Source of the DNA: DASPKW01 sp038244055
Lineage (GTDB): Bacteria; Planctomycetota; Phycisphaerae; Tepidisphaerales; Tepidisphaeraceae
Assembly: GCA_038244055.1 (NCBI GenBank)
Contig: JBBRTW010000179.1
Location: forward strand, 1 to 13,041
DNA: 13,041 nt
Direction of reading: 5' to 3'
The notes under the pieces: generated by a model
Told to the model about the DNA's origin: nothing
Databases searched by the model: none
The model's input: only the letters and a program-made list of their open reading frames with translations
Translations under genes and position numbers: made by a program
Part shown: positions 5,921-13,017 of the stretch, piece after piece
Layout: every line of letters starts with the position of its first letter
Position numbering within the stretch: the stretch's first letter is position 1

Positions 5921-7242
5921 ACCATCGCTTCACCCGCGCGCTCCTGGCGCTGTTCATCCTGACCGCCGCCACATCCCTCCCCGCGGCCGAATTCTTCGTC
6001 GCCCCCACCGGCAGCGACACTGCCGCCGGCACCAAAGACAAACCCTTCGCCACCCTCCAGCGCGCCCAGGATGCGGCCGGCCCCGGCGACACCGTCTTCA
6101 TCCGCGGCGGCACTTACACGATGGCCGAGAACCAGATCGCCAGGAAGCAGCGCATCTGGGCCTATGTCACCTATCTCGACAAAAGCGGCACGGCCGACAA
6201 AACGATTCGCTACTGGGCCTACGAAAACGAGCGGCCGATCTTCGATTTCTCCAAGGTCAAACCCGAGGGCGTCCGCATCGATGCGTTTTACGTCAAAGGA
6301 TCGTGGATTCATATCAAGGGGCTGGAGGTGATCGGCGTCCAGGTCACCATCAAAACCCACACGCAATCGATCTGTTTCGAGAACGATGGCAGCCACAATA
6401 TCTTCGAGCTATTGAGCATGCACGATGGCCAGGCGATCGGCATCTACAGCGTGCGCGGGTCGGATAATTTGTTTCTGAATTGCGATGCCTGGAACAACCA
6501 CGATACGACTTCAGAAGATGGCAAGGGCGGCAATGTCGATGGCTTTGGCTGCCACCCGCCCAAGGGGAGCACGGGGAATATTTTTCGCGGCTGCCGCGCC
6601 TGGTTCAACAGCGATGATGGGTACGACTGCATCAATGCCCACGAGGCGGTGACGTTCGAGAATTGCTGGGCGTTTTACAATGGATACTCCACCAAGTTCG
6701 AGAAGCTGGGCGATGGCAACGGCTTCAAAGGGGGCGGCTACGGATCATCGCCCGTGGACCGGCTCCCCAACCCCATTCCGCGCCATACCGTGCGTTTCTG
6801 CCTGGCCGTCCGTAATAAGGCCAGCGGCTTCTATTCGAATCACCACATCGGCGGCAGCGACTGGTTCAACAACACCGCCTACCGCAACGGCGCGAATTTC
6901 AACATGCTCTGCCGGCTGGCGGATAACAAAACAGATGTGGATGGATACGGGCACAAGCTGCGGAACAATTTGAGCTTCAAAGGCGGAAAGGATTTAGTGA
7001 GAATGGATGCCGCCAAATGCGATTCCGCGAGCAATTCTTTCACGCTCGATCTGCAAGTCACCGAGAAGGACTTCTTGAGTGTCGATGAGAAAGAGTTGAT
7101 CCAACCGCGCCAGGCCAATGGCGATCTGCCGAAGATCAACTTTCTCCATCTGGCCGAAGGGAGCCAGTTGATCGACAAGGGCGTGGATGTGGGTTTTCAA
7201 TTCAATGGGGCCAAGCCGGATTTGGGGGCGTTTGAGAAGTAG
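5917..7242 (+). CDS. Secreted pectate lyase, polysaccharide lyase family 9
   Basis: A 441-residue protein with a signal peptide (residues 1-24, cut near PAA-EFF) and a right-handed parallel beta-helix. FFVAPTGSDTAAGTKDKPFATLQRA is the usual N-terminal cap. Residues D208 (VDGF), D233, D234 and D237 (NSDDGYD) match in identity and spacing the calcium-binding aspartates of Pel9A. K271 in GNGFKGGG matches the catalytic lysine motif NGFKLGG of PL9. It should beta-eliminate polygalacturonate or a related uronan outside the cytoplasm. The start ATG has GGAG 7 nt upstream and overlaps the HD stop as ATGA, so the two may be translationally coupled, though there is no obvious functional link. Downstream is an inverted-repeat element rather than a terminator. 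Confidence 0.88.
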   Translation: MNHRFTRALLALFILTAATSLPAAEFFVAPTGSDTAAGTKDKPFATLQRAQDAAGPGDTVFIRGGTYTMAENQIARKQRIWAYVTYLDKSGTADKTIRYWAYENERPIFDFSKVKPEGVRIDAFYVKGSWIHIKGLEVIGVQVTIKTHTQSICFENDGSHNIFELLSMHDGQAIGIYSVRGSDNLFLNCDAWNNHDTTSEDGKGGNVDGFGCHPPKGSTGNIFRGCRAWFNSDDGYDCINAHEAVTFENCWAFYNGYSTKFEKLGDGNGFKGGGYGSSPVDRLPNPIPRHTVRFCLAVRNKASGFYSNHHIGGSDWFNNTAYRNGANFNMLCRLADNKTDVDGYGHKLRNNLSFKGGKDLVRMDAAKCDSASNSFTLDLQVTEKDFLSVDEKELIQPRQANGDLPKINFLHLAEGSQLIDKGVDVGFQFNGAKPDLGAFEK

Positions 7243-7283
7243 GGTGTGGGACGCGAAAATCATAAAGCGTGAAGGCGTTACAG

Positions 7284-7409
7284 GGTCATTCTGAGGGAGC
7301 TTGAGGCGACCGAGGAATCCTGTTGATGCGTATTGGTTCATTCGCAATGGAATCAGCCGCGACGGATTGGCCAGATCCTTCGGTCGCCTCAAGCTCCCTC
7401 AGGATGACC
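7284..7409. repeat. Inverted repeat element (GGTCATTCTGAGGGAGC...) with 53-bp centre
   Basis: The left arm at 7284-7320 and the right arm at 7374-7409 are near-perfect inverted copies (GGTCAT-C-TGAGGGAGCTTGAGGCGACCGA-GGAT-C). This resembles the widespread GTCATyCTGAG...GGATC class of small palindromic mobile-like elements. It occupies most of the 325-bp gap between the pectate lyase and slyD. An open frame runs through it into slyD but is not a credible gene. Confidence 0.85.
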
Positions 7410-7516
7410 GTATCGATGCGGCTTTGCTTTCGATGGCCCTGCAACTGTTTTCCCGTTTTCCACCCTTTCCCCGTTGTGAATTCAATCCCTCTGGGCGACG
7501 ATGCCACCGGCCAGCG

Positions 7517-7536
7517 CCGGCGCAGAGTTGCGCCGG
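7517..7536 (+). promoter_or_regulatory. Hairpin in the slyD 5' region
   Basis: CCGGCGCA, loop GAGT, TGCGCCGG: a perfect 8-bp GC-rich stem 31 nt before the slyD ATG, extendable by a few pairs past a bulge. No T-tract follows, so it is not a standard terminator. It could affect mRNA stability or translation; the role is unknown. Confidence 0.4.
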
Positions 7537-7567
7537 GCCGGCACCAATACTTCTTCAGGAAACTCGC

Positions 7568-8050
7568 ATGCAGATCGCGAAAGACTCGGCCGTGACGATC
7601 GACTACACCCTGACCGGCCCGGATGGAAAGGTGATCGATACCTCCAAAGGCCGCGAGCCGCTGGCGTATCTGCATGGCGCATCCAACATCATTCCGGGTC
7701 TTGAAAAAGCGCTGACCGGCAAAAACGTCGGCGACAACATCAAGGTCAAAGTCCCCGCCGCCGATGGATATGGCGCGAAGGACCCCAAGATGGTGCAGTC
7801 CGTGCCGCGCTCGAATTTTCAGGGCGTTCAGGACATTCAGCCGGGGATGCAGTTCCAGGCGCGCACGGCCGATGGGGCGCGGGTGGTGACGGTGATCAAG
7901 GTGGATGACAATGAAGTGACGGTCGATGCCAATCATCCCCTGGCCGGCATTGATCTCAATTTCGACGTCACGATTGTCAGCATTCGCGCCGCCACGACCG
8001 AAGAAATCCAGCACGGGCATGTGCATGGTGAGGGCGGGCATCATCATTAG
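7568..8050 (+). CDS. slyD: FKBP-type peptidyl-prolyl isomerase SlyD
   Basis: A 160-residue cytoplasmic FKBP of the SlyD type. Residues 1-70 and ~125-142 form the split FKBP domain (YTLTGPDGKVIDT, PLAYLHG, IIPGLEKALTGKNVGD). Residues ~72-124 are the inserted IF chaperone flap (KMVQSVPRSNFQG..PGMQF). NHPLAG..LNFDVTIVSIR closes the fold, and the C-terminus HGHVHGEGGHHH is a short His-rich metal tail, much shorter than in E. coli. It catalyses proline isomerisation in folding clients and can bind nickel. The ATG at 7568 is chosen over upstream in-frame codons because AGGA stands ~8 nt before it and MQIAKDSAVTIDYTL aligns with known SlyD starts. A heptad array starts at the very next base after the stop. 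Confidence 0.93.
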   Translation: MQIAKDSAVTIDYTLTGPDGKVIDTSKGREPLAYLHGASNIIPGLEKALTGKNVGDNIKVKVPAADGYGAKDPKMVQSVPRSNFQGVQDIQPGMQFQARTADGARVVTVIKVDDNEVTVDANHPLAGIDLNFDVTIVSIRAATTEEIQHGHVHGEGGHHH

Positions 8051-8141
8051 GAAGGCAGAAGGATGAAGGCAGAAGGCAAAAGGCAAAGCGATGAACGCAG
8101 AACGATGACGGCAGAAGGATGAAGGCGGAAGGATGAATGAA
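8051..8141. repeat. Heptad repeat array (GAAGGCA/GAAGGAT)13
   Basis: Thirteen 7-nt units in exact register from the base after the slyD stop codon: GAAGGCA, GAAGGAT, GAAGGCA, GAAGGCA, AAAGGCA, AAGCGAT, GAACGCA, GAACGAT, GACGGCA, GAAGGAT, GAAGGCG, GAAGGAT, GAATGAA. It separates slyD from the convergent small membrane protein gene, whose stop is at 8153. Confidence 0.92.
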
Positions 8142-8152
8142 TGTGCCGAACG

Positions 8153-8311
8153 TCACCGCCCAAGGCCATACATCGCTTTGATCACGGCCCAACCGATGAT
8201 GGCGATAAGCGGTGCCATGCCCAGGAGGATGCAGATCACCACGGGCCGCCACGATGATTTGTCGCGGGCAGGCGACGCATACTCCAGCAACTCGGGCTTT
8301 TCCGGTTTCAT
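8153..8311 (-). CDS. Small single-span membrane protein coupled to the MlaD-like gene
   Basis: A 52-residue ORF: a polar, Lys/Glu-rich start (MKPEKPELLEYASPARDKSS), then a hydrophobic stretch of about 22 residues (VVICILLGMAPLIAIIGWAVI) and a short basic end. The ATG overlaps the stop of the MlaD-like gene as ATGA, and GGGA lies just upstream within AAAGGGAAATG, so translation is probably coupled. No family is recognised. The position suggests a small partner of the MCE-domain protein in the inner membrane, which is inference only. Confidence 0.6.
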   Translation of the reverse strand: MKPEKPELLEYASPARDKSSWRPVVICILLGMAPLIAIIGWAVIKAMYGLGR

Positions 8312-9333
8312 TTCCCTTTACCGCCCAATTTCAACGTAACCCCCTCCTGCTCCCACTGCTCCACCAGCCGCCGCAAATCTTTAATCGTCAGGTTGAGTTC
8401 CTGCGACGATGAGACCAGCGCCTCGTAGAGCTTGGGGTCGTTGATCAGTTTGCCGGCCGTGCCGTCTCCCTTTTCGATGCGGGTCGCGATCACCTGAAAC
8501 TTTTCCAGAATCTGCGCCGTCTGGTCGAGCCGGCCGGCCAGGGATTTGGACACTTCATCGATGCGCATGCCGGTCTTGTTGATCGTGAGCGTGGCATCGG
8601 TGGTGAGTTTGTCGAAGTCGGCCGAGACTTTTTCGATGTTTCGGCCGATGACTTTGGCGTTTTCAGACACCGAGCGGAAATTGGCGAGGGTTTCCTTGAG
8701 ATCGGATTGAATCTTGGGGTCGCCGATCAGCTTGTGGGCATCATCGAGGGCTTCGCCGGCTTTGGTGACCGTCACCTGGATGGAATCGAGCGTCTGCGCC
8801 AGTTTTTTCACGGCGCCGGATTTATTCAGATCGTCCACCGTGATTTCCAGACGCATTGATAATTCCGACAAGCGCTTGGCCAGCGCGGAAACCTCCGGCG
8901 GGATCAACCCCGACCCGGCCGAGCGGGCTTTGAGCTGGGCATTGGGCTCAACAGTTTGCTTCGAAGCGACCGGCGGGTTGCCGGTAAGCTCGAGATTGAG
9001 CGAGGATGCTCCGCCAATGAGCGTGCCGCGGATGACGCCTTCGACATTGGCCGGGACGTTGCGGGTTTTGTCGATCTGCCCGCTGATTAGCACGCGTGCC
9101 GAATCGGGCCCGATGGTCACCGAGTCGACTTTGCCGACGTTGACGCCGAGGAAGAAGATGGGCGAGCCGTTGGAAATCCCCTCGGCCGACTCGGCCGAGA
9201 AAGTCACGGGAACCTGCCCCGACTGGAACCATTTCACGGGCGCATCGCCGAAGCGCAGGATCATCGCCCCCAGCAGGATGAGCGCCCCCAGCACGGTGGC
9301 TCCAACGGCGATGTTCTTTCGGACTGCGGCCAT
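8308..9333 (-). CDS. MlaD family (MCE domain) protein
   Basis: A 341-residue protein with an N-terminal membrane anchor (residues ~8-27, VGATVLGALILLGAMIL), then one MCE domain at ~39-118 (VPVTFSAESAEGISNGSPIFFLGVNVGKVDSV, typical of MlaD), and a long helical, probably coiled-coil region to ~325. MCE proteins form hexameric periplasmic rings carrying lipids between membranes, normally with an ABC permease and ATPase. None of those partners is in this window, so this copy is an orphan here. The ATG at 9333 lacks a clear SD. The gene reads away from the heparinase-like gene across a heptad tract and overlaps a small membrane protein gene at its 3' end. Confidence 0.88.
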   Translation of the reverse strand: MAAVRKNIAVGATVLGALILLGAMILRFGDAPVKWFQSGQVPVTFSAESAEGISNGSPIFFLGVNVGKVDSVTIGPDSARVLISGQIDKTRNVPANVEGVIRGTLIGGASSLNLELTGNPPVASKQTVEPNAQLKARSAGSGLIPPEVSALAKRLSELSMRLEITVDDLNKSGAVKKLAQTLDSIQVTVTKAGEALDDAHKLIGDPKIQSDLKETLANFRSVSENAKVIGRNIEKVSADFDKLTTDATLTINKTGMRIDEVSKSLAGRLDQTAQILEKFQVIATRIEKGDGTAGKLINDPKLYEALVSSSQELNLTIKDLRRLVEQWEQEGVTLKLGGKGK

Positions 9334-9360
9334 AAAGATGTTGTCATTGGAGGGACCGGA

Positions 9361-9474
9361 ATTGTCAATTGTCCATGGTCAATTGTTCATTGCTCATGCA
9401 CATTGCCGTCTCCATCGAACGATGGACAATTGACAATGGACAATGGACGTCCCGGGCAACAATTGACATCTGAC
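9361..9474. repeat. Degenerate heptad tract, inverted halves (ATTGTCA / TGACAAT type)
   Basis: The left half reads ATTGTCA, ATTGTCC, ATGGTCA, ATTGTTC, ATTGCTC, a 6-nt slip, ATTGCCG (9361-9408). The right half reads ATGGACA, ATTGACA, ATGGACA, ATGGACG (9422-9449), with weaker units to 9474. The halves are partly reverse-complementary, so the tract can form a hairpin. The sequence family is the same as at 2971-3033. It lies between divergent genes. Confidence 0.75.
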
Positions 9475-9568
9475 AAGGTCGGATTCACTTTCCCCCACAA
9501 ACAGCCCGCCCCAAGCTCGGTATTTGGATGCGGACGTCCTAAAAGCCTCATTACATGGAGCCTCTATC

Positions 9569-11371
9569 GTGCTCAAGCGAATTTGCCTGCTGGTGGTGTT
9601 GATCGCGATCTGCATTCCCGCCCGCGCGGAGGAGTCGGTTCTTTCGACTTTGCACAAGGGTCATCCGCGCTTGATGGCGCTGGATACGGACCTGGCGCGG
9701 GTGAGGGAGGCGATCAAGTCCGATCCCATGGCGCGGGCCTGGCACGAGCAGGTGCGCAAGTCGGCCGACAAGATGATCGAAATGCCGCCCATCGAGCATG
9801 TACTGATCGGCCCCCGCCTGTTGGATAAGAGCCGCACACTGGTCACGCGCGTCAGCACGCTCGCCGGGCTGTACCGGCTGGATGGGGATAAAAAGTATGC
9901 CGAGCGGGCTAAGAAGGAGATGCTGACGGCGGCCGCTTTCCCCGATTGGAATCCCAAGCATTTTCTGGACACCGCCGAGATGAGCAACGGCATGGGGATC
10001 GGCTATGACTGGCTGTTCGATTATCTATCGAATGAAGAGAAGGCGACGATTCGCAAGGCGATCGTTGAGCTGGGCCTGAAGGAAGGGCTTAAGGTTTATG
10101 AAAAGGGCTCGTGGTGGGCCAAGGCCACCCACAACTGGAACCAGGTCTGCAACGGCGGGATGACCGTCGGCGCACTGGCGATCGCCACCGAAGAGCCGGA
10201 ACTATCGGCCAAGATCGTCGATTACGCCCGCAAGAGCATCCCCCGCGCCATGGGCTCGTTCGCGCCCGATGGCGGTTGGAATGAAGGCCCGGGCTATTGG
10301 GGCTACGCCGACCAGTACACGACCTTTTTCTTCGCGGCCACCACCACCGCGCTGGGCACGGATTTTGGCCTGCTCAAGTCGCCCGGCTACCGCGATACCG
10401 GTTACTTCCGCATCAACTTTATCAGCCCAATTGACAAGACCTTCAACTACGCCGATGCGCATGAAGGGGCGGGCGACGCCTACTGCATGATGTGGATGGC
10501 CAAGGCCCTCGAGCGCCCCGCCTACGCCGCCCACGAGCGGGCCCACGTCCGCAACGCGACGATTTTCCATCTGCTCTGGTGGAATGGCGAGGGGCAGTGG
10601 CCGGAAAAGAACACGCCGCTGGCCGGCCTGTGGAAGGGCGTGGATGTGGCGCTCATGCGGACGAGCTGGACGGAGAAAGATGCGATTTGGGTTGGTTTCA
10701 AAGGCGGCGACAACAAGGCCAATCACTCGCACCTGGACCTGGGGACCTTCAATCTCGATGCATTCGGGCAGCGCTGGGCGGAGGATCTGGGCAGCGACAA
10801 TTACAACATTCCGGGCTACTTCGGCGCGCAGCGCTGGACCTATTACCGCCTGCGCACCGAAGGGCACAACACGCTGACGATCGACGATGAAAACCAGGAG
10901 CCCAAAGCGGCCGGGCCGATCGTCGCGTTTTCCGCCAAGCCCGAGAAGATGTTCGCCGTGGCGGATCTGTCGGCCGCCTTCGGGAAGAAGCTCACGAGCT
11001 GGAAGCGCGGGGTGGGGATCATCGATCAGAAGCGAGTCGTGGTGATCGATGAGGTGCAGGCCGCGTCGCCGGTCAAGGTCGTGTGGAATTTCCATACCAT
11101 GGCGAAAGTCGAAGTGTCGGCCGATGGGAAGTCGGCGACATTGTCGGAAGGAGGCAAGACCATGCCCCTCCATATCGCCGCGCCGGGCAATGCCGTTTTC
11201 AAGGCGATCTCGGCCGAGCGAAAACCGCCCGAGGCGACCAACGCGGGCGCGACCAACCTGACAATCGAGCTGGGCGAGAAAGTAACGAGGGCGGAGATCA
11301 AAGTCGTCATGGGCGCTGGCCCGGCAGGGACCGAGACCCTGGCGGCCTGGGTCAAGGAAGGCGGCAAGTGA
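9569..11371 (+). CDS. Secreted heparinase II/III-family polysaccharide lyase (alginate lyase-like)
   Basis: A 600-residue protein with a signal peptide (MLKRICLLVVLIAICIPARA). An alpha/alpha-toroid spans roughly residues 25-330, with THNWNQVCNGG at 187-197 carrying the His/Asn pair of the active site and PDGGWNEGPGYWGYADQY following. A beta-sandwich Hepar_II_III domain follows: NHSHLDLGTFNLDAFGQRWAEDLG from 385, then YYRLRTEGHNTL from 425 with His433. Families PL12, PL15, PL17 and PL21 share this plan; the substrate (alginate, heparin-like or another uronan) cannot be fixed from sequence. The GTG start at 9569 is preferred because GGAG lies 8 nt upstream and the signal peptide then sits at the N-terminus. 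An upstream TTG at 9524 adds 15 unlikely residues. Confidence 0.85.
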   Translation: MLKRICLLVVLIAICIPARAEESVLSTLHKGHPRLMALDTDLARVREAIKSDPMARAWHEQVRKSADKMIEMPPIEHVLIGPRLLDKSRTLVTRVSTLAGLYRLDGDKKYAERAKKEMLTAAAFPDWNPKHFLDTAEMSNGMGIGYDWLFDYLSNEEKATIRKAIVELGLKEGLKVYEKGSWWAKATHNWNQVCNGGMTVGALAIATEEPELSAKIVDYARKSIPRAMGSFAPDGGWNEGPGYWGYADQYTTFFFAATTTALGTDFGLLKSPGYRDTGYFRINFISPIDKTFNYADAHEGAGDAYCMMWMAKALERPAYAAHERAHVRNATIFHLLWWNGEGQWPEKNTPLAGLWKGVDVALMRTSWTEKDAIWVGFKGGDNKANHSHLDLGTFNLDAFGQRWAEDLGSDNYNIPGYFGAQRWTYYRLRTEGHNTLTIDDENQEPKAAGPIVAFSAKPEKMFAVADLSAAFGKKLTSWKRGVGIIDQKRVVVIDEVQAASPVKVVWNFHTMAKVEVSADGKSATLSEGGKTMPLHIAAPGNAVFKAISAERKPPEATNAGATNLTIELGEKVTRAEIKVVMGAGPAGTETLAAWVKEGGK

Positions 11372-11372
11372 G

Positions 11373-11429
11373 TTGTGGTGCGGCCTCTCAGGCTGCTCTG
11401 AAAAGGCAGGCCAAAAGCCCGCACCACAA
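11373..11429. repeat. Palindromic element TTGTGGTGCGG ... CCGCACCACAA
   Basis: Perfect 11-bp inverted arms at 11373-11383 and 11419-11429, with partly complementary inner sequence (CAGGCTGC / GCAGGCC). It begins one base after the lyase stop codon. There is no T-tract, so it is read as a dispersed palindrome that may still stop transcription or protect the 3' end. Confidence 0.75.
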
Positions 11430-11452
11430 TAGCTGCTCTGAAAATGTCTTGT

Positions 11453-11477
11453 CCCCTCTCCTGTACTCGGGAGAGGG
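11453..11477. repeat. Solitary copy of the CCCTCTCCTGTACTCGGGAG element
   Basis: CCCTCTCCTGTACTCGGGAG plus AGGG, identical to the core in the HD gene at 5766-5790 but single here, lying in the gap between the convergent lyase and glycosyltransferase genes. Confidence 0.85.
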
Positions 11478-11493
11478 AGGCGCGGCGTTCTGA

Positions 11494-11545
11494 TTTTTCA
11501 TCCGTCGAGGGGGTGCGGTACGCCGCAGGTGACGACGTAGAAAAA
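11494..11545. repeat. Imperfect hairpin between convergent genes
   Basis: TTTTTCATCCGTCG at 11494-11507 pairs with CGACGTAGAAAAA at 11533-11545, around an inner stem TGCGG-TACG-CCGCA (11514-11527). The T and A runs are in the stem rather than after it, so it is not a standard intrinsic terminator. It lies downstream of both the lyase and the glycosyltransferase. Confidence 0.5.
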
Positions 11546-11576
11546 CCAGGCTAAGAGCCCGGGATCACCGCGACGC

Positions 11577-12860
11577 CTATCCCGCCGCCCCATTGACCAC
11601 CGGTTTGCCCGTCCGCATCGCTTCCTCAATTAAATCCGCCGCTCGCGCCGGCCCGCCGGTTCGGGCGATCGCATCCTTCATCCGCATGGCCGCCGCCTTG
11701 TACGCGGGATCGCTGCTGACTTTTTCGATCGCCAGCCGCAACCGCTGGGGGGTGACCTTGGCCGGGGCGATGAAGACGCCCGCACCGCACCAGGCAAGTC
11801 GCGCGGCCACGCCGGGCTGGTCGTTGGTCACCGGAATCGCAACCATCGGCACGCCCCGGGCCAGGCATTCCAGCGCGGTGTTCAGCCCCGCATGAGTCAC
11901 GCATAATGCCGCGCGATCCAGTAGCTGAAGCTGCGGAGCGAATTTCACGATGATCGGCGATCCGAGGAGCGGGCCGATTTCTTCGGGCGAAGCGCCGCCG
12001 CCCAGCGAGATCACCAGTTGCACCGGCAGCTCCTCGCAGGCCGAGGCGATCGAGCGGAAGACATCCCCCAGCCGGTTCTGCAGCGTGCCCATCGATGCGT
12101 AAACCAGCGGCCGGCCATCGAGCTTGTCGAACGGAAAATCCGTCGATTCGCGCGTGCCCGCGTCTGTCCATGGGCCGGTGAAATGGAAGTGCGGCGGCAG
12201 CACCGTGCGCGGATATTCGAACTCCGCCGGCTGCTGGCTCAGTTGCAGCAGGGGGGAATGTCCGGCCTGAAAAGTCTCGTAGGCCAGCAGGCGGTTGTTG
12301 ACGCGATGCTCGTTGACGGCGCGGATGATCGGCCGGGTCAATCGCCGCAGAACGCGATTGGCGACATAATTTCGGAAGCGCGAAACGATCGTCCCACCGA
12401 AGCGCCAGCTCGTGTAGCAGGGGGGCACCGCGCTCTCGGCATGGAGCACCAGCGCGTTCGAGACGGTCACGAAGGGCAGCGCCGCGACCTCCGCCAGGGT
12501 CGCGCCTTCCGGGCAGACCTGATCGACCATGACTGCATCGACCTTGTCCTCCATGAGCATCGGCGCGACATCGCGCAGGCATGCCTCGGTGCGAATCGTC
12601 AGCACATCGATGGTGAAGCGCATCGCCTTGATCCCCTTGAGCTCCGCCAGCCGCGCCAGGCGGGCCTCCCGGGCGTCTTCGGAAAACTCCTGCTGCCCGA
12701 AAATCCGGCAGGTGAAGCCGGCGTTCTCCACTTTCGCCTTCCCGGCCGGGGGCTGATAAAAAGTCACCGTGTGCCCGCGCTGCTGGAGCTGGCGGGAGAC
12801 GGCCATCATGGGGTTGAGATGGCCTGAAAGATCGGGGCAGATGGCGGCGAAATGGGACAT
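11577..12860 (-). CDS. UGT/MGT-family glycosyltransferase (GT1, GT-B fold)
   Basis: A 427-residue enzyme. The N-terminal domain begins MSHFAAICPDLSGHLNPMMAVSRQLQQRGHTVTFYQ, with His14 of GHLNP at the usual catalytic position of GT1 enzymes. The C-terminal nucleotide-sugar site is HAGLNTALECLARGVPMVAIPVTNDQP at ~323-349, with the HAG and DQ ends of the UGT signature. Overall wording is close to macrolide or zeaxanthin glycosyltransferases (MGT, CrtX); a carotenoid acceptor is possible, but no carotenoid genes are in view. The ATG at 12860 has AGGAG 5 nt upstream, and an upstream in-frame start (12899) is unlikely. The next gene downstream is convergent across palindromic repeats. Confidence 0.88.
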   Translation of the reverse strand: MSHFAAICPDLSGHLNPMMAVSRQLQQRGHTVTFYQPPAGKAKVENAGFTCRIFGQQEFSEDAREARLARLAELKGIKAMRFTIDVLTIRTEACLRDVAPMLMEDKVDAVMVDQVCPEGATLAEVAALPFVTVSNALVLHAESAVPPCYTSWRFGGTIVSRFRNYVANRVLRRLTRPIIRAVNEHRVNNRLLAYETFQAGHSPLLQLSQQPAEFEYPRTVLPPHFHFTGPWTDAGTRESTDFPFDKLDGRPLVYASMGTLQNRLGDVFRSIASACEELPVQLVISLGGGASPEEIGPLLGSPIIVKFAPQLQLLDRAALCVTHAGLNTALECLARGVPMVAIPVTNDQPGVAARLAWCGAGVFIAPAKVTPQRLRLAIEKVSSDPAYKAAAMRMKDAIARTGGPARAADLIEEAMRTGKPVVNGAAG

Positions 12861-12946
12861 CGTGGCTCCTAAAATTGGACCGGGAATTCGCCGGCACATG
12901 CGCTAAATAGCTGTGCGCGACTGCGCGCCACTGTATTTGCTTAATT

Positions 12947-12952
12947 TACAAT
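12947..12952 (+). promoter_or_regulatory. Possible -10 box TACAAT upstream of the partial ORF
   Basis: TACAAT matches the sigma-70 -10 consensus at five of six positions, in a locally AT-rich stretch 64 nt before the ATG at 13016. No acceptable -35 lies 16-18 nt upstream, so support is weak. Confidence 0.25.
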
Positions 12953-12956
12953 GAAA

Positions 12957-13017
12957 ATACGAGAGCTCCTTTCTAGGATGGGTTTATCAAGAACTCACCA
13001 GGAAAGGAGTCTCGTAT
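12957..13017 (+). promoter_or_regulatory. Hairpin sequestering the SD and start codon of the partial ORF
   Basis: ATACGAGA-G-CTCCTTTC (12957-12973) pairs with GAAAGGAG-TCTCGTAT (13002-13017) through 16 base pairs with a single bulged G; GG/CC can close the loop side. The 3' arm contains the SD AGGAG (13005-13009) and the first two bases of the ATG, so the folded mRNA would hide the initiation site. Confidence 0.7.

Noticed and set aside
7301..7567. N-terminal extension of slyD of about 89 residues
   Set aside because: The extension is read through an inverted-repeat element, while SlyD homologues begin at the ATG at 7568, which has its own SD.
7286..8086. A 266-codon minus-strand frame
   Set aside because: Antisense to slyD and the inverted-repeat element; no motifs.
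9462..9496. TTGACA as a -35 box for the heparinase-like gene
   Set aside because: The hexamer is part of the heptad tract, and the sequence 17 nt downstream (CACTTT) is a poor -10.
10202..11173. A 323-codon minus-strand frame
   Set aside because: Antisense shadow of the heparinase-like gene.
11626..12897. A 423-codon open frame overlapping the glycosyltransferase on the same strand
   Set aside because: Arg/Pro/Gly-rich frame-shifted shadow of the glycosyltransferase, with no motif.
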